The translations under genes and the position numbers were made by a program. Source: Maribellus comscasis (lineage in GTDB: Bacteria; Bacteroidota; Bacteroidia; Bacteroidales; Prolixibacteraceae). Taken from it: 64,000 nt of DNA. The notes beneath the pieces were generated by a model. It had not been told where the DNA came from. It did not search any database and saw nothing but the letters and a program-made list of their open reading frames with translations. The stretch is taken from the NCBI RefSeq assembly GCF_009762775.1, contig NZ_CP046401.1, forward strand, positions 496,001-560,000, given 5' to 3'. Shown piece by piece: positions 7,153-17,172 of this stretch (position 1 is its first letter; each line of letters opens with the position of its first letter).

Positions 7153-10100
7153 ATGAAAAAACATCACACTAGCTTACTTTTGAGCATCTTTTTATTGCTT
7201 GTACAATTTGTATTACAAAATTGCACTACGGATAAATTTTCTGTTAGTAACTTAACCGTGGAATACTCAACGACTCCACTAGGAATTGATGTTGAAAATC
7301 CAAAATTTGGCTGGCAAATGGAAGCTCCCGAAAACGAACGAGACTTTTACCAAAATGCGTATCAAATTGAAGTAAAAAATTCAAATAGCGACATCGTTTG
7401 GAATTCCGGAAAAATTGATAAAAATACTGCTCTGGGTATAAAATACGAAGGCGAACCACTACAGCCAAGCACCCGTTACAATTGGACTATTACAGTTTGG
7501 AACCAAAATGATGAAACCTGCACAACAAGTTCTTGGTTTGAAACAGGACTAATGAATCCTTCACAAACGGCATGGAACGGAGCACAATGGATTGGCGGAA
7601 CCGATGACGATTTGGTATTTTATTCGCATTATGAACTTATTTTCAGGATGAAATATTCGCTTGCCATTGCTGAAGGAAGTTCAAAAGCCGCATTTATATA
7701 CGGCGCTAACGACAGGCGATTGATGGATAAATACAAAAATATTTTCCAACTCGAGAACAAACGAAATGAAAGCTACATCAAACTGGAACTTGACATTGCA
7801 GACGTTGACGGCTCGGCAAACGGATTGGCAAAACTAAATATTTACCGCGCAGGTTACACGCCGAACGACAATCCGGATATTCCAATAAAAACGTTCAAAA
7901 TCAAATCTTCTGTTATCAACTCAAAAAATAAATATGAAAAACATAATTTTTCAGCCCGAAGTGCTTTTGGGAAAATCACAATTGCGTTAGATGACAATCC
8001 CGATTTTTATATAAAAGACAAAAATGCAAATGAAAATGTTTCTCCATGGCTGCGTGTTGAATTTCAAGGAGCATCTTTTAATTTAAATCCGATGGGAAAC
8101 GGCGGAGACTACCTCCCCTTTGGTTTAGCCTGCGATATTGGTTTTGCTGTTAACGCCGGACAAAAAGCAACATTTTCTGATGTGGAAATTTACAACGATC
8201 GCTCACCCAACAACACACTTTTTAAGGAAAATCTGTCGGATGAATATCACGGGATTTTTGAAAATCAGATTGAAGTAAAAGATGATTCCTATGTAATTGA
8301 TGGAGGCACAAATGGAAAATTTGTAGTTGCCGATCCGAGCAAAAACTCCATCCCAATTTTGCGCACAGAATTCAAAACAGAAAAAAAGATAAAATCAGCG
8401 AGATTATATGTTACAGCACGTGGAATTTATGAGGTTTATATCAACGGTGAGAAAGTTGGTACCGACCATTATAATCCGGGACAGACACAATACAACAAAT
8501 CGCATTTTTATCAAACCTACGATGTAACCAGCATGCTTAAAAATGGCGAGAATGCAATTGGAGCGATGCTTTCAGAAGGCTGGTGGAGCGGATTATTAAG
8601 TTTTGGAACAATCTGGAATCATTTTGGCGACCGCCAGTCGCTGCTTGCCCTGTTGCAAATCACATACAGTGATGGGACAAAAAATGTAATTGCAAGCAAC
8701 GACAAAAATTGGAAGTATTTTAACGACGGGCCAATTATTTATAGCAGTCTGGATTTAGGTGAAATTTATGATGCAACAAAAGAAAAGGAGATCGAGGGTT
8801 GGACTTCAGCTAATTTTGATGATTTGAAATGGAAGACGGCGTCCGTTGTTCCACTGGAAGGCACAACTTTCTCGGGTGGAGAAAGAGAATTTGATGGCTC
8901 CGTCACGCCTTTTAATTTTGATGCGATGAAACTCATCGGACAAATCGGGAATAATGCAGGCGAATTTCAAACACTCACAGCAAAAAGTGTGGAAGAAGTA
9001 CGCCCCGGAGTATTCGTTTACAACATGGGACAAAACTTTGTTGGCGTTCCCCGAATAACAATAGCCGACGGAACTGCCGGCGACACGATGATTTTGCGCG
9101 TTGCAGAAATTTTATATCCGGATCTCCCGGAATCAGGAGACAATGTTGGCATGTTGATGACGGAAAATTACCGTGCTGCTCTTTGCCAGGATATTTATGT
9201 AATGAAAGACGGCGCTCAGGTTTTTCAGCCCAAATTTACTTCGCGGGGATACCAATATATTGAAATTACGGGAATTGACAAGCCACTTCCACTGGAAGCT
9301 GTTCAGGGAGTTGCCATCAGTTCTGTATTAAAACTCACGGCAGATTATAAAACTTCAAATTCGAAAGTAAATCAGTTGTGGTCAAACCTTTGCTGGTCAA
9401 ATATCGATAACTTCTTAACCTTGCCAACCGATTGTCCGCAACGAAACGAGCGTATGGGATGGTCGGGCGATATTTCGGTTTTTTCAAGAACAGCAACTTA
9501 TGTTTCCAATTCCGACCAATTTTTAAGAAGACACATCTTTGCGATGCGCGACGTACAAAAGAAAAATGGAAAATTTACCGATGTTGCTCCCATTGGTGGC
9601 GGTTTTGGGGGTGTTCTCTGGGGAAGCGCCGGAATTACCGTTCCATGGGAAGTATATCAACAATTTAACGATGTTGCTTTACTGAAAGAACATTACGATG
9701 CGATGGTTGCATATATCGATTATCTGGAAACTACTATCAGTCCGGAAACCGGAATCACCAGCGACGGTCAGCTAGGCGACTGGCTGGGACCGCAAAACAA
9801 CATGCTGGGGACTCCCTTTCTGACAACCGCTTACCATGTTTTTGATTTGTATATCATGAAAAATGTGGCGGATATTTTAGATAAAAAAGAAGATGCAAAA
9901 CGCTTTGATGAAATGTACCGGAAACGGAAGGATTTTTTTAACAACACATTTATCAATGAAGATAGAAAAACCATGGGACTGGTCGGTGGCGGCCGGGGGT
10001 TTGGTCGCCGTGGTTCTGCTCAACCTGAACTCAAACTCGCGGATACACAAACATCCTATGCAGTGGGCCTGGCACTGAACGCTTTTGAAGATAAACTTGT

Positions 10101-10755
10101 TCCTGAAATGGCAAGAAATCTGGCGGAAACAGTTGCACGTAGCAACAAGGATGATGACGGTGTTCTTCGCCCGGAATATTCACTAATGACCGGCTTTATA
10201 GGAACCGCATGGATAAGTAAAGCACTTTCGGATAACGGATACAATGAACAAGCATATAAATTACTTCAGAACAATAAATATCCGTCGTGGTTGTATTCGA
10301 TCGACCAGGGAGCAACCAGCATTTGGGAACGCCTAAATGGTTATACCGTTGAAAATGGATTTGGTGGAAATAACAGTATGAATTCATTCAACCATTATTC
10401 TTTTGGTGCCGTTGGCCAGTGGATGATTGCTTATTCATTAGGAATTCAAAGAGACGAACCCGGATTCCAGAAATTTATTCTGCAGCCCAGTCCTGACCCA
10501 ACAGGAGAAATGAGCTGGGCAGAAGGTTTTTACGAATCCCAGCATGGTAGAATTTACAGCAGATGGGAAATAAAAGACGGGCATTTATTTTATCAGGCAA
10601 CGGTTCCGGCAAATACTTCTGCCACACTTTATTTACCGGCAAAATCAAAAGAAGACTTGATAAATCTAGATGGATGCGAACCAATCAAGTTTGAAAACGA
10701 CAAAGCAACGTTTGAACTAAAGTCTGGAAAATACAATTTTGAGACTAAACTGTAA
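7153..10755 (+). CDS. GH78 alpha-L-rhamnosidase with inserted domain
   Basis: Exported glycoside hydrolase of 1200 residues that would release terminal alpha-L-rhamnose. The N terminus is a lipoprotein-like signal (hydrophobic 8-23, then Cys24 in LQNC, an imperfect lipobox). Residues about 28-140 are the N-terminal fibronectin-like region and about 415-600 the rhamnosidase beta-sandwich (LYVTARGIYEVYINGEKVG). The catalytic (alpha/alpha)6 barrel carries DCPQRNERMGWSGD and GATSIWERLNGY, holding the acidic catalytic residues. An extra ~240-residue segment (about 150-390, starting near AQWIGG) interrupts the N-terminal sandwich and is absent from the second GH78 at 33303. It is a monocistronic gene away from the rhamnose operon. 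Confidence 0.93.
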   Translation: MKKHHTSLLLSIFLLLVQFVLQNCTTDKFSVSNLTVEYSTTPLGIDVENPKFGWQMEAPENERDFYQNAYQIEVKNSNSDIVWNSGKIDKNTALGIKYEGEPLQPSTRYNWTITVWNQNDETCTTSSWFETGLMNPSQTAWNGAQWIGGTDDDLVFYSHYELIFRMKYSLAIAEGSSKAAFIYGANDRRLMDKYKNIFQLENKRNESYIKLELDIADVDGSANGLAKLNIYRAGYTPNDNPDIPIKTFKIKSSVINSKNKYEKHNFSARSAFGKITIALDDNPDFYIKDKNANENVSPWLRVEFQGASFNLNPMGNGGDYLPFGLACDIGFAVNAGQKATFSDVEIYNDRSPNNTLFKENLSDEYHGIFENQIEVKDDSYVIDGGTNGKFVVADPSKNSIPILRTEFKTEKKIKSARLYVTARGIYEVYINGEKVGTDHYNPGQTQYNKSHFYQTYDVTSMLKNGENAIGAMLSEGWWSGLLSFGTIWNHFGDRQSLLALLQITYSDGTKNVIASNDKNWKYFNDGPIIYSSLDLGEIYDATKEKEIEGWTSANFDDLKWKTASVVPLEGTTFSGGEREFDGSVTPFNFDAMKLIGQIGNNAGEFQTLTAKSVEEVRPGVFVYNMGQNFVGVPRITIADGTAGDTMILRVAEILYPDLPESGDNVGMLMTENYRAALCQDIYVMKDGAQVFQPKFTSRGYQYIEITGIDKPLPLEAVQGVAISSVLKLTADYKTSNSKVNQLWSNLCWSNIDNFLTLPTDCPQRNERMGWSGDISVFSRTATYVSNSDQFLRRHIFAMRDVQKKNGKFTDVAPIGGGFGGVLWGSAGITVPWEVYQQFNDVALLKEHYDAMVAYIDYLETTISPETGITSDGQLGDWLGPQNNMLGTPFLTTAYHVFDLYIMKNVADILDKKEDAKRFDEMYRKRKDFFNNTFINEDRKTMGLVGGGRGFGRRGSAQPELKLADTQTSYAVGLALNAFEDKLVPEMARNLAETVARSNKDDDGVLRPEYSLMTGFIGTAWISKALSDNGYNEQAYKLLQNNKYPSWLYSIDQGATSIWERLNGYTVENGFGGNNSMNSFNHYSFGAVGQWMIAYSLGIQRDEPGFQKFILQPSPDPTGEMSWAEGFYESQHGRIYSRWEIKDGHLFYQATVPANTSATLYLPAKSKEDLINLDGCEPIKFENDKATFELKSGKYNFETKL

Positions 10756-10959
10756 AGGCAATTTACTGAAATAATAAAATTTATTTTCGAAAGAGCATCC
10801 AAATAGTAAAAATAAATCCAGAGAATACTATTTTCATACTTATTGCTATAAACAAATTTTGAAAGTTAAATTTTCAAACAGGAATAATAATTCGGAAACA
10901 ATAGACTTAATCTGATAAACAACTAGTTACGTTATTGATACTTCATATTTGGTCAAAAG

Positions 10960-10988
10960 AAAACCCGCCGGGAATTCCGGTGGGTTTT
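10960..10988 (-). terminator. Rho-independent terminator of hsp20
   Basis: AAACCCGCCGG (10961-10971) and CCGGTGGGTTT (10977-10987) form an 11-bp stem with one G-T type mismatch and loop GAATT. Read on the minus strand it is followed by TTTTCTTTT, right after the Hsp20 stop. The preceding 10756-10958 stretch is AT-rich with nothing recognisable. Confidence 0.75.
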
Positions 10989-11015
10989 ATCTTACCTTTT
11001 CTCTACCACTATCTT

Positions 11016-11468
11016 TTATGCAATCTTTATATCAACCGGATCTTTTTCCAGTGCTTCTTCTTTTTTGGGAAGAACGATGTGCAAAATACCATTATCAAAT
11101 TTTGCATTTATGTTTTCCGCGTCTACCGAATTCGGCACTTTGAAGTTCTTTTCAAAGTTAAAAGCGCCAAACTCGCGGTGTGCATACTTGTATTCTTCCG
11201 TTTTTGTTTCTTTTGCGTCTTCCTTGTTTACCTTAATAGTCAATACGTTTTTGTGATAATTTATCTGCACGTCCTCTTTCGGGAATCCGGGAAGCAACAA
11301 CTCAATCCGGAAATCTTTTTCAGTTTCAAAAACATTGGTTGCAGGTTGATTTCCACAATTTTCCAAATAATTTTCGTGATAATCGTTTCTCAAAAAATTG
11401 CTAAACAGTTCATCTACTAAATTTTTGTTTACAGCATAACGTGGGTTTTGAAATCTTACTAAATTCAT
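11016..11468 (-). CDS. Hsp20/alpha-crystallin small heat shock protein
   Basis: ATP-independent holdase chaperone of 150 residues. The alpha-crystallin domain spans about 42-140 (ATNVFETEKDFRIELLLPGF, GAFNFEKNFKVP, NAKFDNGILHIVLPK), ending in the conserved GILHIVLPK strand and an IKIA-type C-terminal tail. It would bind unfolding cytosolic proteins as oligomers. Single gene with its own terminator. Confidence 0.93.
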   Translation of the reverse strand: MNLVRFQNPRYAVNKNLVDELFSNFLRNDYHENYLENCGNQPATNVFETEKDFRIELLLPGFPKEDVQINYHKNVLTIKVNKEDAKETKTEEYKYAHREFGAFNFEKNFKVPNSVDAENINAKFDNGILHIVLPKKEEALEKDPVDIKIA

Positions 11469-11690
11469 GACTTTTTCTCCTTTTATTGATTAATTAATAA
11501 TTTCAATTTTAAACTCTGCTCCCCATAAATCAATTCATGTTCCAATCACAAAAAATGGTCATTTTTTTCAAAATAGCTCTATTTTTTGTGCCATATGGTC
11601 ACAAATCAAACAAGCATACATGACAAAAAATCATCTTATGCAACTTTATAGATATATAATAGAGCTCAAATTGAATTGGATTTTAATACT

Positions 11691-11698
11691 TACCTTTG
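11691..11698 (+). promoter_or_regulatory. -7 promoter element for trmD
   Basis: TACCTTTG matches TAnnTTTG 16 bp before the trmD ATG, with a TTG at 11671 at roughly the -33 distance. The short leader leaves little room for a ribosome-binding site. Confidence 0.55.
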
Positions 11699-11714
11699 CG
11701 AAAAATTGAAATAA

Positions 11715-12404
11715 ATGCGCATTGATATCATCACGGTGCTTCCTGAAATTCTGGAAAGTCCGTTTAGCCATTCCATAATAAAACGAGCTCAGGAAAAAGG
11801 ATTGGCGGAAATTCATATTCATAATTTACGCGATTTTTCGGAAGACAAACATCGTCGCGTTGATGATTATTCGTTTGGCAAAGGTGCCGGAATGGTGATG
11901 GCCATTCAGCCCGTTGAAAAAGCCATTGAATCGTTAAAAGCAGAAAGAAACTACGACGAAATTATTTTTACAACTCCTGATGGTGACGTTTTTAATCAGA
12001 AAGAAGCTAACAACCTTTCAATGATGAAAAACATTATTATTCTCTGCGGACACTACAAAGGAATAGATCAGCGCATTCGCGATTTTTATATCACCAAAGA
12101 AATTTCGGTTGGTGATTATGTTTTAACCGGAGGCGAACTGGCTGCAGCAATTATTACCGATGCAGTAGTTCGTTTAATTCCAGGCGTTCTTTCTGACGAA
12201 ACCTCTGCCCTCACCGATTCATTTCAGGATAATTTGCTAAGTCCGCCGGTTTACACACGCCCGGCAGAATATAAAGGAATGAAAGTTCCTGAAATTTTGC
12301 TCAGCGGAAACGACAAACTGGTTGACGATTGGAAGCAGGAGCAAGCGATTGAACGCACAAAAAAATTACGCCCTGATTTGTACAAAAAATATTTAGAAGA
12401 TTAA
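11715..12404 (+). CDS. trmD: tRNA (guanine-N1)-methyltransferase
   Basis: Cytosolic enzyme of 229 residues that methylates G37 of tRNAs using S-adenosylmethionine, preventing +1 frameshifting. The SPOUT trefoil-knot motifs are visible: [13 protein letters not shown] near residue 115 and [15 protein letters not shown] near residue 135. The length is normal for the family, and the start [11 protein letters not shown] is canonical. The next gene begins within about 40 nt on the same strand. Confidence 0.95.
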   Translation: MRIDIITVLPEILESPFSHSIIKRAQEKGLAEIHIHNLRDFSEDKHRRVDDYSFGKGAGMVMAIQPVEKAIESLKAERNYDEIIFTTPDGDVFNQKEANNLSMMKNIIILCGHYKGIDQRIRDFYITKEISVGDYVLTGGELAAAIITDAVVRLIPGVLSDETSALTDSFQDNLLSPPVYTRPAEYKGMKVPEILLSGNDKLVDDWKQEQAIERTKKLRPDLYKKYLED

Positions 12405-12440
12405 AAATGGAGACCTCAATTCTTTCCCAAATAGAACTTA

Positions 12441-13037
12441 TTGAAAAAAAATCTGCTGACGAAAGCGCAAAAAAAAATTCTTATCATCGGAATTTTCCAT
12501 GGTGATGAACCTGAAGGAGAATACATTATCAATCGATTTATAGAAGAAACTGATTTTAGCACCATAAAAAATCACCTTTATTTTATTCCGTGTCTGAACC
12601 CGAGTGGCAAAAAACTCAACACCCGCCAAAATAAAAACGGTGTGGATTTAAACCGGAATTACCCAACAAAAAACTGGGTAGAAACGGAAAAGAACGATTA
12701 TTATTCTGGGGATGCACCGGCCAGCGAGGAAGAAACAAAGTTTATGGTAGAAACGCTCGAAACGATAAAACCCGATGTTATTTTAACCATTCATGCTCCG
12801 TTTAAAGTGGTGAACTTTGATGGCCCGGCAAAAGAAATCGCTGAAAAAGTAGCAGAGCTATGCGGACATCCGGTGCTGGAAGATATTGGTTATCCAACTC
12901 CGGGTTCGTTTGGAACATATTGCGGCGTTGAAAGAAATATCCCGACTATTACACTCGAACTCGACGAAGAAGAAACCGAAGAGCAAGTATATAAAAGAAC
13001 AAAACCGGTTATTGAATATCTTGGAAATTTGAACTAA
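12441..13037 (+). CDS. M14-like zinc carboxypeptidase/amidase, start disrupted
   Basis: Zinc peptidase-like protein of 198 residues from a TTG codon. The zinc-binding His20 and Glu23 lie in FHGDEPEGE; NPSG and NGVDLNRNYP carry the substrate-binding Asn/Arg pair of M14 enzymes. LTIHAPF supplies the third histidine and TITLELDEE the catalytic Glu. The small size resembles the MpaA murein-peptide amidase / succinylglutamate desuccinylase-like group, so a role in cutting peptidoglycan peptides is possible. The TTG lacks a ribosome-binding site. An ATG at 12407, 2 nt after trmD, opens METSILSQIELIEKK and would enter this frame if the A9 run at 12469-12477 were one base shorter. Confidence 0.75.
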   Translation: MKKNLLTKAQKKILIIGIFHGDEPEGEYIINRFIEETDFSTIKNHLYFIPCLNPSGKKLNTRQNKNGVDLNRNYPTKNWVETEKNDYYSGDAPASEEETKFMVETLETIKPDVILTIHAPFKVVNFDGPAKEIAEKVAELCGHPVLEDIGYPTPGSFGTYCGVERNIPTITLELDEEETEEQVYKRTKPVIEYLGNLN

Positions 13038-15920
13038 TCAATAACGCTGGCAAATTTTATTGTAAGGGCAATATTGGCATTTTTCTAAGTGTGGAGTTTG
13101 CGAAAATACATTTTTCGGTGAAAGAATTTCCTGCACCAAAACTTGTAAATGTTCCAAAAATTCAGGTTCTATTTCCTGAAACGAAAAGCCCTGTTTTCCC
13201 CAGCTGATTTCGGGAGAATAAGTTTCGTCAAAAAACTTGCGCAAGCTGTAAATGACAGGTTGAAAATCACGTTCATTTGTTTTGTTTTTACTAAGAACAT
13301 GCGTATAAATCAAAGCCTGCAAAATTTCCTTTTTGTGCTTTTTCTGATCTTTTTCAAAAAGCTCGTCTAAATTTTTAAATGAAAGTGAATCAACATTTCC
13401 GGTTTTGTAATCCAAAATACGAAGTTTGCTATTCACTCTATCTACACGGTCTATTTTTCCACCTATCCATATTTTTTGCGGCATGCCGTTTAAAACAACC
13501 GGCAATTCCGTTTTATAATCATCTTCCAGCGATTCCACAGAGAATGGAGCAATCTCAGCGTCAATTTTCAGGAGTTGTTTAAGAAACGTTTTTATATTTT
13601 CAAAAATCAACAGTGTTTTGCCTTCCAGTTTCACGGGTTTTCTGGCCGAGTCTTTTTCTTTAAAATAATGTTTGGCAATTGCTTTTCTTATTTCATTTTC
13701 AAGCAGAATTCGATCTTTCTGCATATTCTCCAAATCGCCTTTTTCCAATACCTTCCCAACAAAAGGTTTATACAAAGCCTCTATTGTTTCATGAAAAATA
13801 TTCCCAAAAATCGGACTGTCAATTTCATCTTTTACTTCTTCGGGCTCGGGCAGATGCATAAAATAGCGAAAATAAAACCGGAGACTGCACATAAAATAAA
13901 CATTTATGGCACTCGGCGAAAGCGGATGATCTTTTGAAATTCGCGACAAATATTCCTGCACACTTTTCTCCGAACTTTGAATCTGAATTTCCGGCACAGG
14001 ATCGTTGGCAAAAGAAAAATCGAGATTCACCAGCTTTGGCGACTGATTGGAATCGTACAACAATTGAAATCCATAACGACTTAACTCGCCTGTATTAATT
14101 CCTTCTTTCACCACACTGTAGGTAGCGGTTACATTTTTTGCACGCTGAATCAAACGATAAAAATAATAGGAATACATCGCATCCTGCTCGTCAATTCCGG
14201 GCAGGCCAAATCCTTTTCGAATGTTGTGCGGAATAAACGACGGCGAAGTAAAAGTTCGCGGCCATTTATTTTCATTCAGGCCAAGAATAATAAGATTTTC
14301 AAAATCAAGACAGCGGGTTTCCAAAATTCCCATTACTTGCGTTCCGCTCAAAGGTTCGCCTTCAAAAGCTACAGAAACCTGCCCTAAATACTGATTAAAC
14401 AACCGAAAATAAACTGCCGGACTAATTTCGCGGCTTTGTTCTTTGGCAACATCCTGAACAACCACCTTCAGTTTTTCAATCGCATTGTAAATTGAGAAAA
14501 TAAGCTCAAGTAACATTTTATTCCCGGCATCTTCCTGTTTTACCCAGGCATAAATACTTCCCAGAACATCCAAAAAATAAGTGCTGTAATCCACTACTTT
14601 TTCGGGAGGAGAGAATATTTGCTGATGAATGGTTGAAAAATTTATTTCTTTCAGAACAACCGTAATTTTGTTGTTGAATTTCAAATTTGCAACAAACTCC
14701 TTCGATTTTTCCGAAGCAATTCCATTCAGCAACTGATGATTCAAAATATCGGTAACAAAACGATGGTAAACAACCGTATTATTTTCTACATCCTTTCTCC
14801 TGTTTTTCAAAAGATTTACCATCAACATCAAAAAACCATAAACCACCGAATTTTTCACAGGGTAACCCATTGTAATATTTACAGTTCCGGTTTCTTCAGG
14901 AATTGCGCCAAGAGCGGAAAACAACAATGATTCGTCGGCCAGAACAATAGCTGTATTATCAAACTGTGGCTGAAAATCAGGCTGCGTTTCTTTCAAAAAG
15001 TGAGGAATTTCTTGCGCTTGCCCGTAAACCGACGAAACAGCAACCAATTTTATATTTTTCTTTCGTAAGAAAAAATGGTCATCAAAAAGGAAATCATCAG
15101 GAGAAGGAAAACGTGTCAGATTTTCACGCATAAAACCACCGGCCTCGTTCTTTTCATCTTCCAGATAAAAACGATCGAAATCCCACAAAAAATCAGCTTT
15201 CCCGCAGCCTTGCAAACTCTTAAAAAACTTCTTTTCGCAGGCATTTAGTGCATTTAACCCAACGATGTAATATTTTTCTGCATCAAATTCGAAATCACCG
15301 TTTTCCAAACGCTCCACAACCCACCGGTCACTCATTCCGCCGTAGGCCAATTTCTTTTCAGCCAAAATAGTTTTGAATTCAGCATAAACCGGAAAAAGTT
15401 TATCCCAAACGTTGATGTACTTTTTCTGAAATTCCTTGTTATTTGAAACCGCCACACTTCCCCAAAAATGCTCAAGCGCCATTTTCTGCTCCGGTGTGAG
15501 ATAATCAAACAAAGAATCAATTTCTTTGATGTCCGCAATATTTCGGAACATGTCTTGCGCATTCACTAAATACCGATCAACGTCATTAAAATCAGCCAAC
15601 AAAATCTCTCCCCAAAAATAAAACTCGTCGAATGTTTCAATGGTTTTGGTGTGCTTTTTAAAAACCTCATACAAAATGGAAATAAGCTGCAATTTATCGC
15701 CCGAATGGAAAGGTGAAAAATCAGAAAACAATTCATTCACCGTTATCGTTTTCGGGCCGATAACAGCACCGGAAATCTGCTTTTGCAAATACGAAGTAAA
15801 AAATACTCCAGAACGGCGGTTTGGAAAAACAATACAAAGATTCTGCAAATTCTTTTGATGTTTTTGATAAATATATTCCGCACATTTCGAGAGAAACCGT
15901 TCCATTTTTTGAAATTTCAC
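13038..15920 (-). CDS. AddB-like PD-(D/E)XK nuclease, DNA repair
   Basis: Protein of 960 residues resembling the AddB subunit of AddAB helicase-nuclease, which processes double-strand breaks for recombination. The N-terminal FPNRRSGVFF region corresponds to a degenerate helicase motif I. The C-terminal nuclease has GGKIDRVDR and LRILDYKTGN (the D...DxK core), and cysteines in FMCSLRF together with the terminal C-x2-C-x5-C (CQYCPYNKIC) would bind the Fe-S cluster typical of AddB. No AddA gene is next to it, though the pair is usually adjacent. Its 3-prime end abuts the convergent M14-like gene. Confidence 0.85.
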   Translation of the reverse strand: MKFQKMERFLSKCAEYIYQKHQKNLQNLCIVFPNRRSGVFFTSYLQKQISGAVIGPKTITVNELFSDFSPFHSGDKLQLISILYEVFKKHTKTIETFDEFYFWGEILLADFNDVDRYLVNAQDMFRNIADIKEIDSLFDYLTPEQKMALEHFWGSVAVSNNKEFQKKYINVWDKLFPVYAEFKTILAEKKLAYGGMSDRWVVERLENGDFEFDAEKYYIVGLNALNACEKKFFKSLQGCGKADFLWDFDRFYLEDEKNEAGGFMRENLTRFPSPDDFLFDDHFFLRKKNIKLVAVSSVYGQAQEIPHFLKETQPDFQPQFDNTAIVLADESLLFSALGAIPEETGTVNITMGYPVKNSVVYGFLMLMVNLLKNRRKDVENNTVVYHRFVTDILNHQLLNGIASEKSKEFVANLKFNNKITVVLKEINFSTIHQQIFSPPEKVVDYSTYFLDVLGSIYAWVKQEDAGNKMLLELIFSIYNAIEKLKVVVQDVAKEQSREISPAVYFRLFNQYLGQVSVAFEGEPLSGTQVMGILETRCLDFENLIILGLNENKWPRTFTSPSFIPHNIRKGFGLPGIDEQDAMYSYYFYRLIQRAKNVTATYSVVKEGINTGELSRYGFQLLYDSNQSPKLVNLDFSFANDPVPEIQIQSSEKSVQEYLSRISKDHPLSPSAINVYFMCSLRFYFRYFMHLPEPEEVKDEIDSPIFGNIFHETIEALYKPFVGKVLEKGDLENMQKDRILLENEIRKAIAKHYFKEKDSARKPVKLEGKTLLIFENIKTFLKQLLKIDAEIAPFSVESLEDDYKTELPVVLNGMPQKIWIGGKIDRVDRVNSKLRILDYKTGNVDSLSFKNLDELFEKDQKKHKKEILQALIYTHVLSKNKTNERDFQPVIYSLRKFFDETYSPEISWGKQGFSFQEIEPEFLEHLQVLVQEILSPKNVFSQTPHLEKCQYCPYNKICQRY

Positions 15921-16024
15921 CGAAGATAACGATTCCTGTTCATTTTTTCATGAAGATTAAAAATTAGCATTTAAATGCCAATTTTTTATTAAATTTGGAC
16001 ATTACGGTGCCAAATTTTAAATTC

Positions 16025-17161
16025 ATGGAATTTTTAAAACGTTCGGTTTCCAAACTAATTATCCAAAACCTTAAGCCAAACAAAGTGGTAATTTTGCTTG
16101 GCGCGAGAAGAACAGGCAAGTCTGTCCTGATAAAAAAAATCATTTCTGAATTATCTGAAAAACATTTATTTCTCGATGGAGATGATTTCACCACATTAAA
16201 TCTGTTTCAACCAAGAACAATCGAAAATTTTCGTTCACTGATAGGCAACGTAAAACTTCTGGTAATTGATGAAGCCCAGCAAATCCCGGATATTGGGAAA
16301 TCATTAAAACTCATCGTCGATCATATTCCTGACATAAAAGTGTTAATAACCGGCTCATCAGCATTCGATATTCACAATAAAATTGGAGAACCGCTTACGG
16401 GCAGAAAAACAACTTTATTTCTGTATCCATTTTCCCAGGCAGAGTTAAACGAAAACGAAACCATCGCTGAAACCGCTGGAAGACTCAATGAAAGACTAGT
16501 ACTCGGACATTATCCTGAGCTGATACATTTACATGGCAAAGAAGAAAAAGCACGATACCTGCGCGATCTTGTCAGTTCATATCTTTTGAAAGATATTTTA
16601 ACTTTTGAAGGCATTCGAAATGCGGATAAAATCAGACAACTTTTGAGGTTGATAGCATTCCAGATAGGAAAAGAAGTTTCGTTACATGAATTGGGACGGC
16701 AACTTGGGATGCACAAAAATACAGTTGAAAAATACCTTGATCTACTTTCGAAAACATTTGTAATTTATGGAATCGGAGCTTTTAACCGAAACCTCAGAAA
16801 CGAAATATCAAAATCAAAACGATGGTATTTTTACGATAACGGAATCAGAAATATTCTTATTGAAAATGTTAATGATTTACAAATCAGAAACGACACAGGT
16901 GAATTATGGGAAAACTATATTATTTCGGAAAGAATAAAATTTCAACAAAATAGCCAAACGATGTGTTCCAATTATTTTTGGAGAACCTATCAACAGCAGG
17001 AAATTGACTGGATTGAAGAAAGGGAAGGAAAGCTTTTCGCCTATGAAATGAAATGGAACCCAAATAAAAAAGTTTCGGTACCTTCCGGTTGGAAATCAGG
17101 ATACCCTGAAGCTACATTTGAAGTTATTTCACCAAAAAACTACATCCATTGGATTACGTAA
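16025..17161 (+). CDS. AAA ATPase with DUF4143 domain
   Basis: Protein with an N-terminal AAA_14-type P-loop domain (Walker A LLGARRTGKSVLIKK, Walker B LLVIDEAQ) and a C-terminal DUF4143 restriction-endonuclease-like domain (ELWENYIISERI, EIDWIEEREGKLFAYEMKW). I take ATG 16025 as start (MEFLKRSV). A TTG at 15995 is in frame but has no support. The upstream sequence holds TTTGG-N11-CCAAA (about 15994-16014), a possible operator. Such proteins are often multi-copy and variable in Bacteroidota; the function is unknown. Confidence 0.85.
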   Translation: MEFLKRSVSKLIIQNLKPNKVVILLGARRTGKSVLIKKIISELSEKHLFLDGDDFTTLNLFQPRTIENFRSLIGNVKLLVIDEAQQIPDIGKSLKLIVDHIPDIKVLITGSSAFDIHNKIGEPLTGRKTTLFLYPFSQAELNENETIAETAGRLNERLVLGHYPELIHLHGKEEKARYLRDLVSSYLLKDILTFEGIRNADKIRQLLRLIAFQIGKEVSLHELGRQLGMHKNTVEKYLDLLSKTFVIYGIGAFNRNLRNEISKSKRWYFYDNGIRNILIENVNDLQIRNDTGELWENYIISERIKFQQNSQTMCSNYFWRTYQQQEIDWIEEREGKLFAYEMKWNPNKKVSVPSGWKSGYPEATFEVISPKNYIHWIT

Positions 17162-17172
17162 AAAATATAATT

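Noticed and set aside
10935..11420. 161-codon plus-strand frame
   Set aside because: Antisense to the Hsp20 gene and its terminator; composition is a shadow of that gene.
15995..16024. Upstream TTG extension of the AAA/DUF4143 protein
   Set aside because: Rare start without ribosome-binding site; ATG 16025 fits the family N terminus better.
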